NCBI GenBank assembly: GCA_941918925.1
Contig: OW799233.1
Span: 151,718,345 to 151,782,344 of the forward strand
Direction of reading: 5' to 3'
DNA length: 64,000 bases
DNA from: Phyto melanocephala
Taxonomy: Eukaryota; Arthropoda; Insecta; Diptera; Rhinophoridae
Both the position numbers and the translations under genes were made by a program. Within the stretch, counting starts at the first letter, position 1. Every line of letters starts with the position of its first letter. Of this stretch, positions 34,596-47,253 are shown piece after piece. The notes beneath the pieces are model-generated. The model had not been told where the DNA came from, ran no database searches, and was given only the letters and a program-made list of their open reading frames with translations.

Positions 34596-35370
34596 TACCC
34601 TTCACACAGTGAAAAAGGGTATATATAGGTTTGTCATTCCGTGTGAAATTTCTACAATTTTCATTTCCGACCCCATAAAGTATATATTTTCTGAAAGCTT
34701 ATGGAAAGGGGAGTCGATTAAGCTCTGTCAGTCTGTTCGTCTGTCCCTGTGTATGTTTAAATCAACTTTTTGAAGCCCCCCGAAATCGCTTGGACCCGGG
34801 TGAAGTATTAAATATCAGAAATATTCGGGAGTAGATCGGTATTAAAAATCAGAAACATCGGTACATAAACAACTGAGATGTGAGCAAAAACCCACGACCA
34901 CCTCGATTTTTTTTCACAAAAACAACATTACAACAACAACATACATACATACAAATTTGTTTATTGGTAAAAGTTAACGTGGGATCGAATCCCAGCTGAG
35001 CCAAAAAAAATTTTTTTTTATTTTTTTATATATTTTTTTTTAATTTTTTTTAATTTTTTATTTAATATTTTATTTATATTTTTATTATTTTTTTAATCTT
35101 TTTTTTTTACTTTTTTTGTTTTATATTTATTATTTATATTTTTTTTTAAATTTTTTTTTTTTATTTTTTTTTTATTTTTTTTTTTTAACATACGTACGTA
35201 AATTTATAATTTTACAATGGGATATTTTTATATATGTATGTTTTTTAAATGTATGTACGTATTTCATATGAGATGAATGGTGATACAAACTACTGTTATT
35301 GCATGACTACACGTTGTGAAGGGTATATAAGATTCGGCATGGCCGAATATAGCACTCTTACTTGTTATTG
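34596..35370 (-). repeat. Hairpin-ended AAGGGTATA repeat, copy 6 (complete)
   Basis: This is the best complete copy of the second subtype: the hairpin TATACCCTTCACACAGTG / AAAAAGGGTATA at the left, TTTCCGACCCCATAAAGTAT, GTCTGTTCGTCTGTCC, AGCAAAAACCCACGACCACC, a T-rich tract (35005-35190), and GAAGGGTATATAAGATTCGG with the palindrome ATTCGGCATGGCCGAAT and TTACTTGTT at the right. Confidence 0.85.
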
Positions 35371-35394
35371 TTATTTTTTGTTTTTTTTCAAATT

Positions 35395-35555
35395 TTTTTA
35401 TATTTTCTTTTATAAGTTTTTGAAACATACATAAATTCAATTTATAATTTTACAATTGGATGTTTTTATATATGTTTGTATATTTATTGCATGACTACAC
35501 GTTCTAAAGGGTATGTAAGGTTCTGTACGGCCGAATAAAGCACTCTTACTGGCTT
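35395..35555 (-). repeat. Hairpin-ended repeat, right-end fragment (copy 7)
   Basis: It repeats the last part of copy 6 (AATTTATAATTTTACAAT, GGATGTTTTTATATATG, GCATGACTACACGTTCTAAA, ACGGCCGAATAAAGCACTC), more diverged. It lies directly after copy 6. Confidence 0.65.
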
Positions 35556-35726
35556 TGTGCTTAACGTGGTACAGGTAGTTCGATTTTTAAATCAAAAATC
35601 CTAATATTTAGAAACATTCCTAAAATTGTAAAAAGGCAATACGACTGTTATTTCTATTTGTATTTGTTTATCACGAAATACTCAGAATAATAATGTGAAG
35701 TCACCTTATGCAATAATATAAAACTA

Positions 35727-37300
35727 ATTTTTGACTGCCATGTGCGCCACCGGTGGCACACACTTTTTCTTTAACATGATGCCGCGTGTACCACCGGTGG
35801 TACACAGTGGTTCTTGTATTGTTTATGAAATATTTTATGGCCTGTTATTGATATTTATTTTTTTTCTTCAGTGGCTCCTCAATAAAAGTATAAAGTTTTA
35901 CTATGCAAAAAATTTTTTGGGTATTACAGGTTTTTCTTTCTTTTTTTTCTAAAAATATTTCATACATTTTTGAAGTTCATAACTTTGGAATATTTTATTT
36001 ATTATTTTAATATAACATAAAAAAACTTTAAGATTCGTAAATTCATAGAGATCAATAAAACAAATAACAATATTAACTTATATATATTATATATAACATT
36101 AATCTAATGCTTTTTACTAAAAACATTCCAAGCATAAAGCTGGCTTGCCATCACAATAGTCCACAAAATGTAGACACCCTTTTAGCTTTTTTATTGCAGC
36201 ACTTCTTCCTTCATTTTTTTTTGATATCGCTATAACAGCTGGCACAACGTTTTCTAGATTTCCTGTTATTTTTATCTCTTGTTTCGTATTCCTTCATGGT
36301 CAACAGCTAAAATTTCGCCAGGAACTCGAGCATTAACGTAGTTATTCTCAAGAATTTGAAGCAAATGGCTAACCTTACCAAGGCGATTGCTACCAATTTC
36401 AGAGTTGTCGGCAAAATGGATAAATTTTAAAAGTAGCTGAAATCGATTTCGGGACATTACTTGCGGAACAAAATTGTTTCTATAAAAAGGATTATTGCTC
36501 CAGTACAGCTAAATAGATGGATACTTTACTAATCCCATATACATTAGAATTCCAAAAAACTTTTTTATCTCCGCGATATTTGTATCACTCCATCTCTTAA
36601 TGCGGGATCCACGAGTAATAATGGTTTTGGCTACGAACTGGTGGGCGTTCAAATTTGTTTGGAGTACTATTAATTCATACACTTCTTCCGTTACCATAAA
36701 ATTAAAGATATCAATTGGTTTTGCTTGAGGTCCCACTTCGGATATACGTGGTGTACAGTGATCTAAGAAAAAGAACGTCTTTAGTGTCGTTCCAGTTACG
36801 GAAGTCCATACGTTAGATGGAATATGTTCATCAACAATAGGTTCGTCTTCCAATAATGTATTATCCGTATCGCTGGACTCAGTATCAGAAGGCATGTATT
36901 CACTCGAACTCGAACCTTCAAAATCAAGGTCGTTGTCATCAGATTCTTCGTTTTGGTTAATTTTGCCGTAAAATAGCTTAAGTGGAATACGTGAAATGTT
37001 ATTTGCCATTATTCGTTTAACTCTTATGTCAATAAATGAAAGAAGGAACAAGCACTAAATGAAATAAGGGCAATACGCATGTGACCACCGGTGGTACACG
37101 TGGCACCACTATAAACAAAGCATTTATACGGTGCCATGTGATCCACCGGAGGACACTTGCTGTAATTACACACAAAGTAACACAAATTACACGTGACAAC
37201 ATCAGAACATTTAAAATAATTGTAACGATCACTTTAAAGCCATTTTTCGAAAAAAAATTTTTTCTAATAATTTTTTTTTTATATGGTGGCAGTCAACGTG
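35727..37300 (-). mobile_element. piggyBac-type element
   Basis: The right end reads TGGCAGTCAACGTG followed by TTAA (37301-37304), the piggyBac target. The left end has the matching TTGACTGCCA at 35731 with a decayed target. Both ends carry CCACCGGTGG palindromes (35748, 35791; 37084 and a CCACCGGAGG at 37143). The interior codes for a piggyBac transposase on the minus strand, with a large deletion. Confidence 0.85.
36130..37009 (-). pseudogene. piggyBac transposase with its core deleted
   Basis: From the ATG at 37009 there is an acidic, low-complexity N-terminus (DNDLDFEGSSSSEYMPSDTE). The DDE_Tnp_1_7 start follows: FFFLDHCTPRISEVGPQAK, IDIFNFMVTEEVYELIVLQT, FFGILMYMGLVKYPSI. An in-frame TAG (36511-36509) is followed by LYWSNNPFYRNNFVPQVMSR and LAVD at about 36310, the first catalytic Asp region. 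The frame then jumps to the Cys-rich C-terminus (RKRCASCY, and KPALCLECF in a shifted frame near 36130-36230). The second and third Asp of the catalytic triad are in the missing segment. Confidence 0.82.
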
Positions 37301-37705
37301 TTAATGTTTTAAGTCTCAAATCTATGTGAAATGCTTTTAATTCTAGCATATGTATATACATACATATATTGCAAGTTTTAATAATCTAAAAAAATTTAAA
37401 TAAAACAACCTTGAGGAATTTGCAATTAAAAAAATTGTTTTAAATTTGCTTCGCTGTAAAGAGACAATACAAAGAAATTTTGTAATTAAAACCAAAAAAT
37501 ATTTTTAATTGGATTGATAATGTTCATTTGTGTTAAACTATATATGTAAATGTTTATGGGTGCCATATATTTACAAGCAATATGCAAATTTTGACTTCAA
37601 ATTTGTACTTATTTTACATATTTGTTGATTTTTTCTGAGAAGATGAAAATTTTAATTTGTTCATACGTTTCGTGCATGAGTTGTTCAGCAGCATAATGTT
37701 AGTTT

Positions 37706-39000
37706 CAGGGTTGTCAGATTTTTTTTAACCTCCATCGCCAAATCGATGATCAAAAATCGCCATAATTCGCCAAAAAAAAATATTTTTTAGTTTTTTACAA
37801 GAAAATAAATCACCAAAAGTCGCCTAAATTATTTTTTTTAAGTTGTTGGTAAAATATTTGTTTTATTGGTATAATTCATTTAACAAAAACAAAATAACAA
37901 ACAAAAACTAAATTAATATTTTTCAGGTAACATTTTGTATACAAAGATTAAATATAAAAACTTATATTTATTTTAAAAAGCTTTCTTTATACAATTGCAT
38001 AGCTAAAAACATATTTCTAAAAGGTTATAAACTTCAGTTTCGTCAGTGTGATCTGTGCTGTTTTGTATATTATACACTTCATTGGCATTAAATTTCTGCA
38101 ACATGTTTTCTGTTGGCTCAAACGTATTGCAACAAATCTTATTTAATTATTTATTAATTAAATAAGATTTATTTAATTATTAATTATTCTTATTAAGGCA
38201 TCAAGGAGTTCATATTGCACTTTGTTTCTTAAACGAGTTTTGGTATAATTCATTATCGAAAATACTCTTTATACGCAAGCGTTGCTAGTCGGAATAACCA
38301 ACATATTGAGAACGGCCAAAGATATTTCTTTAAAATGAAAGGTACCCGCAGCGTCTTTTTAATTATAAACGTTAGGCCAAAAATCAATTAAGTTTTTAGG
38401 TATTTCATCCTTAAAGTAGTCCTTCCAATTAATATAGCACAGTTTTGCCCATTGAAACTCGTATTTACCTGCTGAAACTTTTGTGCTCATAAAGGGTCTC
38501 AACGTATCACGAATAACAGAAAAGTTTGCTTGGGTCAGCGGATTACCACATTTTGTTATTGAAAACTCTTTGAAAACTTTAAAAAGCTTCATGTTTTCAG
38601 GTAAACGGCTCAACATTTCTTTCAAAAGATTTTTAAAATATGTGAAACAATTATCTTTTAAAATGTTTATTTGGTCTGGTCTAAAATCTACATTTCTTAT
38701 TTCAGTCTCAAATTCAGAGCCGTAATCTATTGCATTTAACGGTAGGAAAGACTTAGGGTTATCAATGACCGAATTCAACATGAGCAAAAAGCTGTCCGCA
38801 TTTTCAAAATTATTTAAAAATAAAGGCTTTAAAGTTTTTTTTCGAAAAAATTGTATTAAATATTAAAAAAGCCAAATATTTCGCCATGCTGATTTTTAAT
38901 CGCCAAAAACATCGCCATGTCGCCAAATCAAAAATTTTGTCGCCATGACAAGTAAAAAATCGCCATGTTTGGCGGAAAATCGCCATATATGACAGCCCTG
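37706..39000 (-). mobile_element. hAT element
   Basis: The ends are CAGGGTTGTCA and TGACAGCCCTG, flanked by the 8-bp duplication GTTAGTTT (37698-37705, 39001-39008). Subterminal regions repeat a CGCCA/TGGCG motif many times (ATCGCCATGT and similar), probable binding sites. The minus strand carries the C-terminal half of a hAT transposase. Confidence 0.9.
38095..38787 (-). pseudogene. hAT transposase C-terminal part
   Basis: Minus-strand frame with LPENMKLFKVFKEFSITKCG and PKNLIDFWPNVYN, a stop at 38361-38359, then in the same frame KDAAGTFHFKEISLAVLNML and PTSNACV, a stop, and VFSIMNYTKTRLRNK, the hAT dimerisation region. The N-terminal half with the first catalytic residues is absent. Confidence 0.75.
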
Positions 39001-39774
39001 GTTAGTTTATGTATAATTAATACTAAAGTTATGTTTTATAGGATTTCTAACTAATTCTCTATTTTAGTAATAGTTAATAGTTTTTTTTTTAATTTGTTTA
39101 AATAAGAACTGAATTTAAATATTATATTATTAAAACTTTTGATTTGAAAATATAACGGATGTCTTGTGAAAGACATAATTTAATATTATTTCAATATTAA
39201 TTCATAACAATTAAAAAATTTGTATAAAGATATTAAAAAAGTGCGTTAATGTGTTAAAAAAACATTAAAGAGTAAACATTTAAATGAATTTTATTAAAAC
39301 TATAATTTTATTCAGACGGAAGAATGAGAAAAAGATCTCAAGAATTTTAATTATCATGAAACATTTGACTAATTCACAGGTGACCTTAGTGTTGTATTGT
39401 CATAGTGTCATAATTTTAAAAAAATAAAAATTTTTTTTAATAATTTTGCAATAAACGAAACAACACTTTTCAATCATTAAAATTTTTTGTAAAATTATGA
39501 TATTATGACAACACGACACTTAGGAAACCAGTTAGCCATATTTATTGTAAGTATGTAAGTCAACAACAGTGACGACACGGCTAACGGAACAGATTAAGCA
39601 GTGTAAGCTTTTCAATTGTTTTTACTTCAACACGCACATTCAAATGGAGATTAGCGCCTGCATACTTGCGCATGTCGGTGCGAGGTTATCGGACAATAAA
39701 ACAAGACAAAAAGGACGGTTATGAACTGGGAGTCTTGGCTACGGTGAGCACCGTCAAGTTTTTTTTCTGCATTT

Positions 39775-40310
39775 CATTTGACATTTATCAATTTCAGACG
39801 AACTCAATTTGAACCATGGAAAGATACACAATCGAGAAACGCATTAAAATTATTGAGGCTTATTATGAAAATGGGCGTTCAAATCAGAATGCAGTTCATA
39901 CACTTCGTGATTTTTTTTGGTCAAGATAAATGTTCGAGTTCGTCCACAATCGGGAGAATTGTAAAAAATATTTAAATTTCAGCAAAACAGGTATGTATGA
40001 AATGTGAAAGCATCTGTGAATGGCTTCTAAGAAAACATTGCTATTTTTCGCGCTAGTGTGACAAAAAAGAAGTCAACCTTGAGTCATCATCATGCCCAAC
40101 AACTGAACATCAACGTTGTCATTGAAAATTTGGACCATCGGATGGTGGTGTGCTGCCGAGGTCGCGGCGGCCATTTGGCCGATAGTTTGTTTCATTCTTA
40201 ATAGAACCATACCAATATTATCATAATAAAAAAGAAATGACAATAATTTCCTAAATAATTTGTGTTTAATTCAAAATCAACATCGACCCTTAAAATTTGA
40301 CCACCCTATA
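39775..40310 (+). mobile_element. mariner-type deletion derivative A (left end lost)
   Basis: From the ATG at 39816 the plus strand reads MERYTIEKRIKIIEAYYENG and then TIGRIVKNI, the N-terminal helix-turn-helix of the mariner family at 43.3 and 56.4 kb. It then jumps to 3' sequence ending AAATTTGACCACCCTATA, which matches derivative B. The left inverted repeat is not visible, so the start is approximate. Confidence 0.65.
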
Positions 40311-40315
40311 CATAC

Positions 40316-40575
40316 AAGGTGAAGCTTAAATTGCTATGGGTGACATAAAAGATACTTTTTCGCATTTTTATTTTACTTTTTGTATGTTCTCCGTTTATTT
40401 ATGAATCTAGAATTGTGAAATAAGGGAATTTAAGTTGAGAATGAAAATTATATGGGGGACACAATAGGTGGCTCTTCGTATTTTTATGGCAATTTATGTA
40501 TTTTTACGTTTGTGAACATACATATATTCTTAAAGTAAATTTTTAATTTTTTTATTTTGTACATATCCCAGTTGA
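40316..40575. repeat. Fragment of Helitron family 2 tandem units
   Basis: Two units in the style of GGTGAAGCTTAAATTGCTAT, TACTTTTTGTATGTTCTCCG and GAATCTAGAATTGTGAAAT match the 118-bp array at 49343-49780, diverged. Sequence from here to 42.1 kb is otherwise AT-rich with no gene seen. Confidence 0.55.
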
Positions 40576-42117
40576 CCTTAGAGACATTGATATTGAAGGA
40601 CCATATGTTACTATTATTATTTTTATGAATTTAATATTTTAAAACTCAGTAGAATTGAATTCAGATGGAAAGTCTATCCCCGATATATCCTTACATTCCT
40701 TATTTTTTTATATTATTAAATATAATGAATCAAAAAAAAAAGATTTTTTAAATTTAACAAAAAAATTTTGAAATTACAAAAAAAGGCATGAATATTAAAT
40801 AAATAGATAATGATAATGATGGTTTAACATAATCCTCTTGGTATCTTTATTATGTCAATTGGACACTATGTATTGACACCTAAAGTTATCCACCACATTT
40901 TAATGTTTCTAGTGTAAATACAAAACTCTTGAACATTCAATTTTAATAAAAAAAAAAGTTTGTAAGAATATTTGTTAGTTAAATTATTAAATTATTTAAA
41001 TTTTGTAATTTTAACTGAAAATAATCATATTCTTCCAAAATCTTCAAAAAAAAAAAAAAATGCATCTAAGTTGTGCTTAAATTAAAAAAATCAACTAATT
41101 TTGGTCCGATCAAACCAAACTGATATTCTTGCAGTAGAACTAAATTAGGGTCGAATTGATTGGCCGCAAAACATGTTAGATAAATGTAATTCGTTGCCAC
41201 TACGTATTTTAATTTGTTGGAAGTAGTCGGTATTTGCCCAGGTACATTTTGAAAGAAAAAAACAAAGAGGTTGTAAAAACAAATAATATTTAAAGGTCAC
41301 ATTATTGCTTACGTTAGCCTTTTACGAACATTTACTTTATAGGCAGGTTGTAATAATGACCCTTATAATTACAAATTGTCATAAAATGTTTAGTAGGTAA
41401 AGCAACAATAAAAGTAGTTATGACAGCTTATTTTTGTAGTTTCTTTTAATAATTAAATGTTGTTCGTTTTACTACTTCTCCACGTTATGTACGTGACAAC
41501 TATCGAAAAAAAAAAGTTCATATCGTATTAATAAGATGGTGGCAAATTTCAATCCAGTGCCCTTATGAAGACACCCTCTTCAACTATATAAATAAGTTTT
41601 AAAAATATATAAACAATAAGGTGTTACAAAATAAAGAGATATAATTTTCAGTTTAAAAGCTAAATACAATTAATCCAATCCAAGTTTCTCTGTTTAAAGA
41701 TTTTTTTCCACCACAAAGTTTCCTTCAACGGCAAAGTTTCGCTAACACCGGTTTAACCGAATAATTATTATCTGATATATTTAACAGAACAACCGAAAAA
41801 CAGTGAAGTTTTTGCTAATGCAAATGTTCGCTGATGTCTCACACAGAGGCCAAATGCAGTTATTTCGCGGAATATTTGAAAAAAAAATAAAAAAATTTTG
41901 GCACAGTGAAAACTCTACTCGCTTAGAGTGCATAAAATTCTACATCACTAGGCAAAAAATAAATGTCAAATAGGTAGCGGTAAATTTGTAGAGGCGCGTT
42001 GAAATTAAAAATTGTGTAAAAAAAACTGAAAAAATAGGCAGAAAAAGACTAAAAATTTTGTGTAATAATATCCTAGTTACCTTAAGCAATTTTAAAAAAC
42101 TAATAAATTTAACCATG

Positions 42118-42136
42118 CTATCATCAAGATCAGGTA
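42118..42136 (+). CDS. Possible first coding exon (very short)
   Basis: ATGCTATCATCAAGATCAG is followed by GTATTT, a weak donor. It would code MLSSRS. It stands out only because the ATG context (AACCATG) is good; no partner exon was found. Treat as a weak candidate. Confidence 0.12.
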
Positions 42137-42634
42137 TTTCTTAACATGTTTTGCTCAAATTAGTAACAGAAATTATTTGTGCAAGTGATTTCGTTTTTAA
42201 TGTTTATATTGGAAATGCAAAAAAGTGATTTTTTTTGAGTTTTACTGGGCTCAATTAAACAGAGCTTTTAAGTTTATTTGAAAGGTTAAATGAATGAGCG
42301 TTAACTACAAAAAATTAAGGCCGCTCATTTGTCCACCTCAGAATTAGTAATACCCTCACGGGTCGAGTTTACCAACAAAAAGCGCTTCGAGGCTTCTGAT
42401 ATAACTTTAATTGCTGTTGTTGTTGTCATTGTTTTATATGTTTTAATTAGAAATGTGCAATTATCGTAGTTTGTTGCGCGTGATTCTCTCATTAGTCACG
42501 GATGAGTCATGCATGAGTCACGCGTCATCGTAGTTATTGTTGTATATAAAAATGATTAAAAATTAGCCTGTGTGATTTAACAAATTTGATTCTTACGTAC
42601 TTACGATATAAGAAATTGTATAATTACTTTGTAT

Positions 42635-42650
42635 GGGGGGGGGGGGGGGG
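42635..42650. repeat. Run of 16 guanines
   Basis: A G16 homopolymer in otherwise AT-rich DNA, followed by TTTACTCGTCTACCCCC. It could be real or a sequencing error. The region 41-43.3 kb shows no gene. Confidence 0.9.
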
Positions 42651-43337
42651 TTTACTCGTCTACCCCCTTTTTACCGCCAATATTTTTTTCGAACATGCAG
42701 TTTATTCTAAAAGTTACTCACATCAAATTTCAGTGCCTTGCTATTATAGTTCTGCAGATATAGGAAAATTTATAATTACATAGTATGAGGGGTATCCGTC
42801 CTATACCATGTTTGGGAACATGCAATTTATTCCAAGAGTTACCCACATCGAAATTGGTGTACATTACTTATTACTAATGTTGTTATTGAGACATGAATAG
42901 ATCTGCGAAAAATGGCCATTTGAGCCATTTGGAAAAAGCAATAATGGGAAACTGTCTTAAAAAATTATTGTTCATAAATATTATAATTTTGACAAATATT
43001 TTCATTATCCTTTTTTTCACATATGTAAAACTAAATGCCTGAAATTCGCAATGCACTCACATTTTTTTACTAACACACTCAAAAATTTTCTTTGCTTTAC
43101 ATTTAGGTTTTAGCGATATTTTCAAGATAGTAATTTTTTACCTCTTCAGAAAGTAGTATGACAGATAGGTGAACACTACTACTAAAACGACTTAAACGGA
43201 CTAAAATTAATTTATAGGACAACAATTACAAATGTAACTTTTTTTTTAGATATATGTATGTATTTCGTATATAATATTTATATTTTTAACTGTTTTCCAA
43301 CTAATGCCTTTGTGAGTTCTAAGACTTCTTGTTGATA

Positions 43338-43978
43338 AAGGGTAGTTAAGTTTTAAGGGTTGATGTTGAATTTGAACCACACCTAAACGTCAAGTCTTTT
43401 TTCTGCATTTCATTTGACATCTCTTAATTTCAGACTAACTCAATTTGAACCATGGAAAGGTACACAATCGAGCAACGGGTTAGTGTTATTCAGGCTTATT
43501 ATGAGAATGGGTGTTCAGATTAAAATGCATTTCGTGCATTTCGTGATTTTTTCGTTCATTTTAATCGTCCAAATGTGCATACAATCGGATAAATCGTATA
43601 AAAATATGAGCAAACCGAGTCTGTTGGAGATGTGAAAATACTAATGCATGCTCGTACAGCTCATACTGCAGAAAATATTGCGATAGTGTGACCGAAGAGC
43701 CGTCCACCTCAAATCGTCGTCGTGCCCAACAACTGCACCTCTTACGCTCGTGGTTGATGAACATTATGCATAAAGTGTCGCATTTACACCCTTACAAGGT
43801 GCAATTAACTCAAGAACTAAAGCTTCTTGACCTTTCCAAGCGTCGTCAATGGGTAGAATGGCAACCATAATTGAACCATACCTATATTATCATAATAAAA
43901 AAAAAAATTACAATAATTTCCTAAATAATTTGTGTTTTATTCAAAATCAAATTCGGCCCTTAAAATTTATCCACCCTT
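43338..43978 (+). mobile_element. mariner-type deletion derivative B (both ends intact)
   Basis: The ends are AAGGGTAGTTAAGTTTTAAG and CTTAAAATTTATCCACCCTT with TA on both sides (43336-43337, 43979-43980). From the ATG at 43452 it reads MERYTIEQRVSVIQAYYENG and further degraded N-terminal sequence (RRAQQLHLLRS, HPYKVQLTQELK) with stops, then jumps to the 3' end. The whole catalytic domain is missing; 641 bp. Confidence 0.85.
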
Positions 43979-44901
43979 TATAATTAGATTTGTTGGGATA
44001 TTTCAATTGATTTTCTTTTTAACAATGAAAATAAAAACAAATTAACATGTCTTGTGAAAATTTATAGTTTTTCTCTTTTGTGAGAAAAAACAATTTTTAA
44101 TCGAAAAAGAAATATTGTAAGTCGGAAAAGAAATTTATTTTACAAAAAAAAGCGAAGAATATACAAAAGGAAAAATTTAATTAAAAATTAAATTTATGCA
44201 GTTGGATATATATTTATGTAGTTTTGTATATATTTTACGAATAAATTTTTTAAGAAGTTATTTTATGTAGGCCGACTAAATTAACATTAAATCTTTCCTT
44301 TGGTACACGTAAATTACTGAGGTCCAGGATCTTATATTTTCATATTGGAAACAAAGTCAACATTAGTTGATCAGTAATCAATATCGCATTTTAATTGAAT
44401 ACTGGCAAGTTTGTTATTTATGTAATTGAAAACTTTATCCTGTTTCAATATAAAATAATTTTAAGGAAAATTTTTATTTTTTTGGAAATTTTATTAAACG
44501 AAAGTTGTCAACCATTTAATTCTAATTTAATTTCCTTTATCTAAATATCCTGTGGAGTCCGTAAAATATACTTTGCAATAAAACACTTTGAAAAACCAAA
44601 AATAAAAAAAATTTAAAAACAATATTTCATTGCTTTAATAGTAGAAAGTAAAAAATAAAAATTGTAGTTGTTTTTGAGAATTTGGATAGAATAAAAGTAA
44701 AAATTGTTTTTTTTTTTATATAAAAATAAATTTTAATATCGTTATTTTACTAACAACCCTAACTTTAGTTTTTCTTTCTTTAATTTGTGTTCATTTTTAT
44801 TTTTGTGATTTAAAAAACAAAACAATTATATAACCAATTATCTAACTTAGAATGAAAAAATAAATATTTCAAGTATTATCTTTATTCAAAACTTAACAAC
44901 C

Positions 44902-44931
44902 ATGGACAACAGACCTACTCTTATTTTATTG
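44902..44931 (+). CDS. Possible first coding exon, MDNRPTLILL
   Basis: ATG with a strong fly start context (ACAACCATGG) opens ten codons ending exactly at a consensus donor, TTG|GTGAGT. It looks like the first exon of a gene transcribed to the right, with a hydrophobic end that could begin a signal peptide. I could not find a convincing second exon in the window. It may be chance. Confidence 0.25.
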
Positions 44932-45229
44932 GTGAGTTTGAAAAGAAAATTTTTGTTTAATTAATCATTTTAATTATATTATAACTAAAAACCGTTATCG
45001 TTATATTTAATGTTAACTTAAATTAACATAAATTAAATTTGACATTTTAATAAGTTATTAAAAGAGTTTATGGTATACATACATATAAACCATCTACACG
45101 ACCATAGGAAAAAACTTAAAAATCGAAATCATCGAATTCGGTTAGACCGTTCGTGAGTAATAAAGTCACAACGCACTTGCAACAATTTTTTATATATATA
45201 GACATTTAGATGTTATTAACGTTATTATT

Positions 45230-46400
45230 ATAAACACCACTAAAAAATTTTGTCATGCTGTTTATAATCCATATATTTTCTGAGTTCTGGTTTCATTTTA
45301 GAACGATCTTGCTATGTCCGTCTGTCCGTCTGTTGTAGCGCGAAATAGCTCGAATAGCAAAAATTTGCTGAAACATATTTTTCCATAATAACACAATAAT
45401 ATCAGAAATGTTTGTTATTGAAAACTAACTAAAGCGGTATATAAGGAAGAGAGTTATAGCTTGTAATGCAAGTGTATGTCATAAAAATTTTTAAACGCAA
45501 CAACGTAGAGCGTATTTCTGAAATGAAAAAAAAAAAATATGTTTCCTCAAAAATTGCTTGAACTAATTACGAAAGGAGTTATAGCTCAAATGTGCTACAA
45601 TTTACCACGCAGTGTCTTTTTGGGTTTATTTAAAATTGAAAAGTTAATAAAACTAACAAAATTAGACGTAGGCTTTAAAATTGCTTTTTGATCAAAACAT
45701 TAGTAAAAATTAAGGTGATAGCCTAGCTTCTGTATAACGCTTTATCTCAATTTCATATATTTTATTTGTGGTCAAAGATTTTGGAAGAATAAAGGACTCT
45801 ATATTGAATATCTGAGTTGAATTTATTAGCAGAAACTACTTTGACACGACTACTTTAACTCTTCTCGCGTATTATAAGCGAAATTTAAAAATCAGTAAAC
45901 CGACAGAATGAAAAGTATGGTGATTAAATTTTCTATACAGTTTTCTGGTCAATTTAATTAAAATGAAAATGGTACCACTACTTTAACGCCTACTATGTCT
46001 ATGGACAACAATTTTTGAAGAATAAGGGTCTCTATATTCTATCAAGGTTAAGTTCATTAGTAGAAGTTACATAGATACATACGCCTACTTTAACGCCCAC
46101 TTTTCACATAATTTACAGATAATAAAATTTTAAAGCTCTAAAATCGACTTTTTTATGCAAATTGGTTCTACATCCATTAATTTTTGTAACATACGATAAT
46201 ATCGCGCACAGGGGTCGATATCTAGATGTATAATGATGAAATTTCGCATATATAGCTTTCCGGTTAATGTTATTAAACGACCACCTACCACATAACGTGT
46301 TGCCTTAACTTCATATAGTTTCTCCGTGGACAAAGATTTTGGAACAATAAAGAACTCTATATTGAAATATCGAAGTTAAGTTCATTAGCAGATAATATTC
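45230..46400. repeat. Diverged repeat units (about 250-300 bp)
   Basis: The phrase GGTCAAAGATTTTGGAAGAA with TAAAGGACTCTATATTGAA and GTTAAGTTCATTAGCAGA recurs at about 45770-45840, 46005-46070 and 46325-46395, giving three loosely tandem units. The start (45240-45345) has the GTCCGTCTGTCCGTCTG minisatellite of the hairpin-ended families. No coding sequence. Confidence 0.5.
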
Positions 46401-46969
46401 AACAATCTATGAAATTAAGAAGCTTTTTAAAGCGTCAAAATAAAAAGCATGATGATGACAGGTGTTTTTCTTCTAATTTGTGTTGGGTTATTATTATGAC
46501 GTTAATCACATTTTGTTAGCTACTAGATTTGAACCAAATATGAAATGATTTTAGGGCACTTAGTAGCCAACATGGCCAACATGGACTTACAATTTATTAC
46601 AGCGTTTTATGTTTTGCTCGTCAAGCTCTTTTATTTGATATCCGTGTTGACTCTTTGGGTTGACTAGAAGCTAAAAGAAGTACATTTTTGTTGTACTGTG
46701 GCCCTTATGTCTCAATTAGTTTTAAAACATTTTGTAAGCTTTTGAGTGGGTTAAAAAAAAAAATTAAATCTCAATATATTTATATATTAGGGAAAATAAA
46801 TAGCTTTTAAAAAATGCATGCTGATTGGAAACCGATTTGTCGAAAAATTTTAACGAATATTCTTAAAGGCTCTAGTATCCGAAAATAGTAATAAAAGTAT
46901 CTATGAATTATTCTACGGGTCAAAACGTTAATTTTTCCGTTGAAGTAGGGGAAATATCTTCGAAAGTTA

Positions 46970-47075
46970 TGAAACGATTTTGATGGTTTTCAATAGCGCT
47001 TTATTGCTGGATATTGCGGAAATGAATATTGTAGGAATTACAAATGGAATTACACCCCAGGTGAAGGGTATAAAC
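46970..47075 (+). repeat. Hairpin-ended repeat, diverged right end
   Basis: CGAAAGTTATGAAACGATTT, AATGAATATTGTAGGAATTA and CACCCCAGGTGAAGGGTATA show an old, shortened member of the family in plus orientation. Confidence 0.5.
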
Positions 47076-47142
47076 AAATAAATTCTTTAAAATATATATT
47101 TATGTTTGCAGTTTAAATTGATTTAGCTTTTTACACAAACGT

Positions 47143-47221
47143 ACATACATACATACATACATACATACATACATACATACATACATACATACATACATAC
47201 ATACATACATACATACATACA

Positions 47222-47251
<30 letters not shown>
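47143..47251. repeat. (CATA)n microsatellite, about 27 units
   Basis: An uninterrupted run of about 109 bases. The open frame it creates on the minus strand (repeating Met-Tyr-Val-Cys) is an artefact. The sequence from 47.3 to 48.3 kb holds no gene that I can see. Confidence 0.97.
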
Positions 47252-47253
<2 letters not shown>

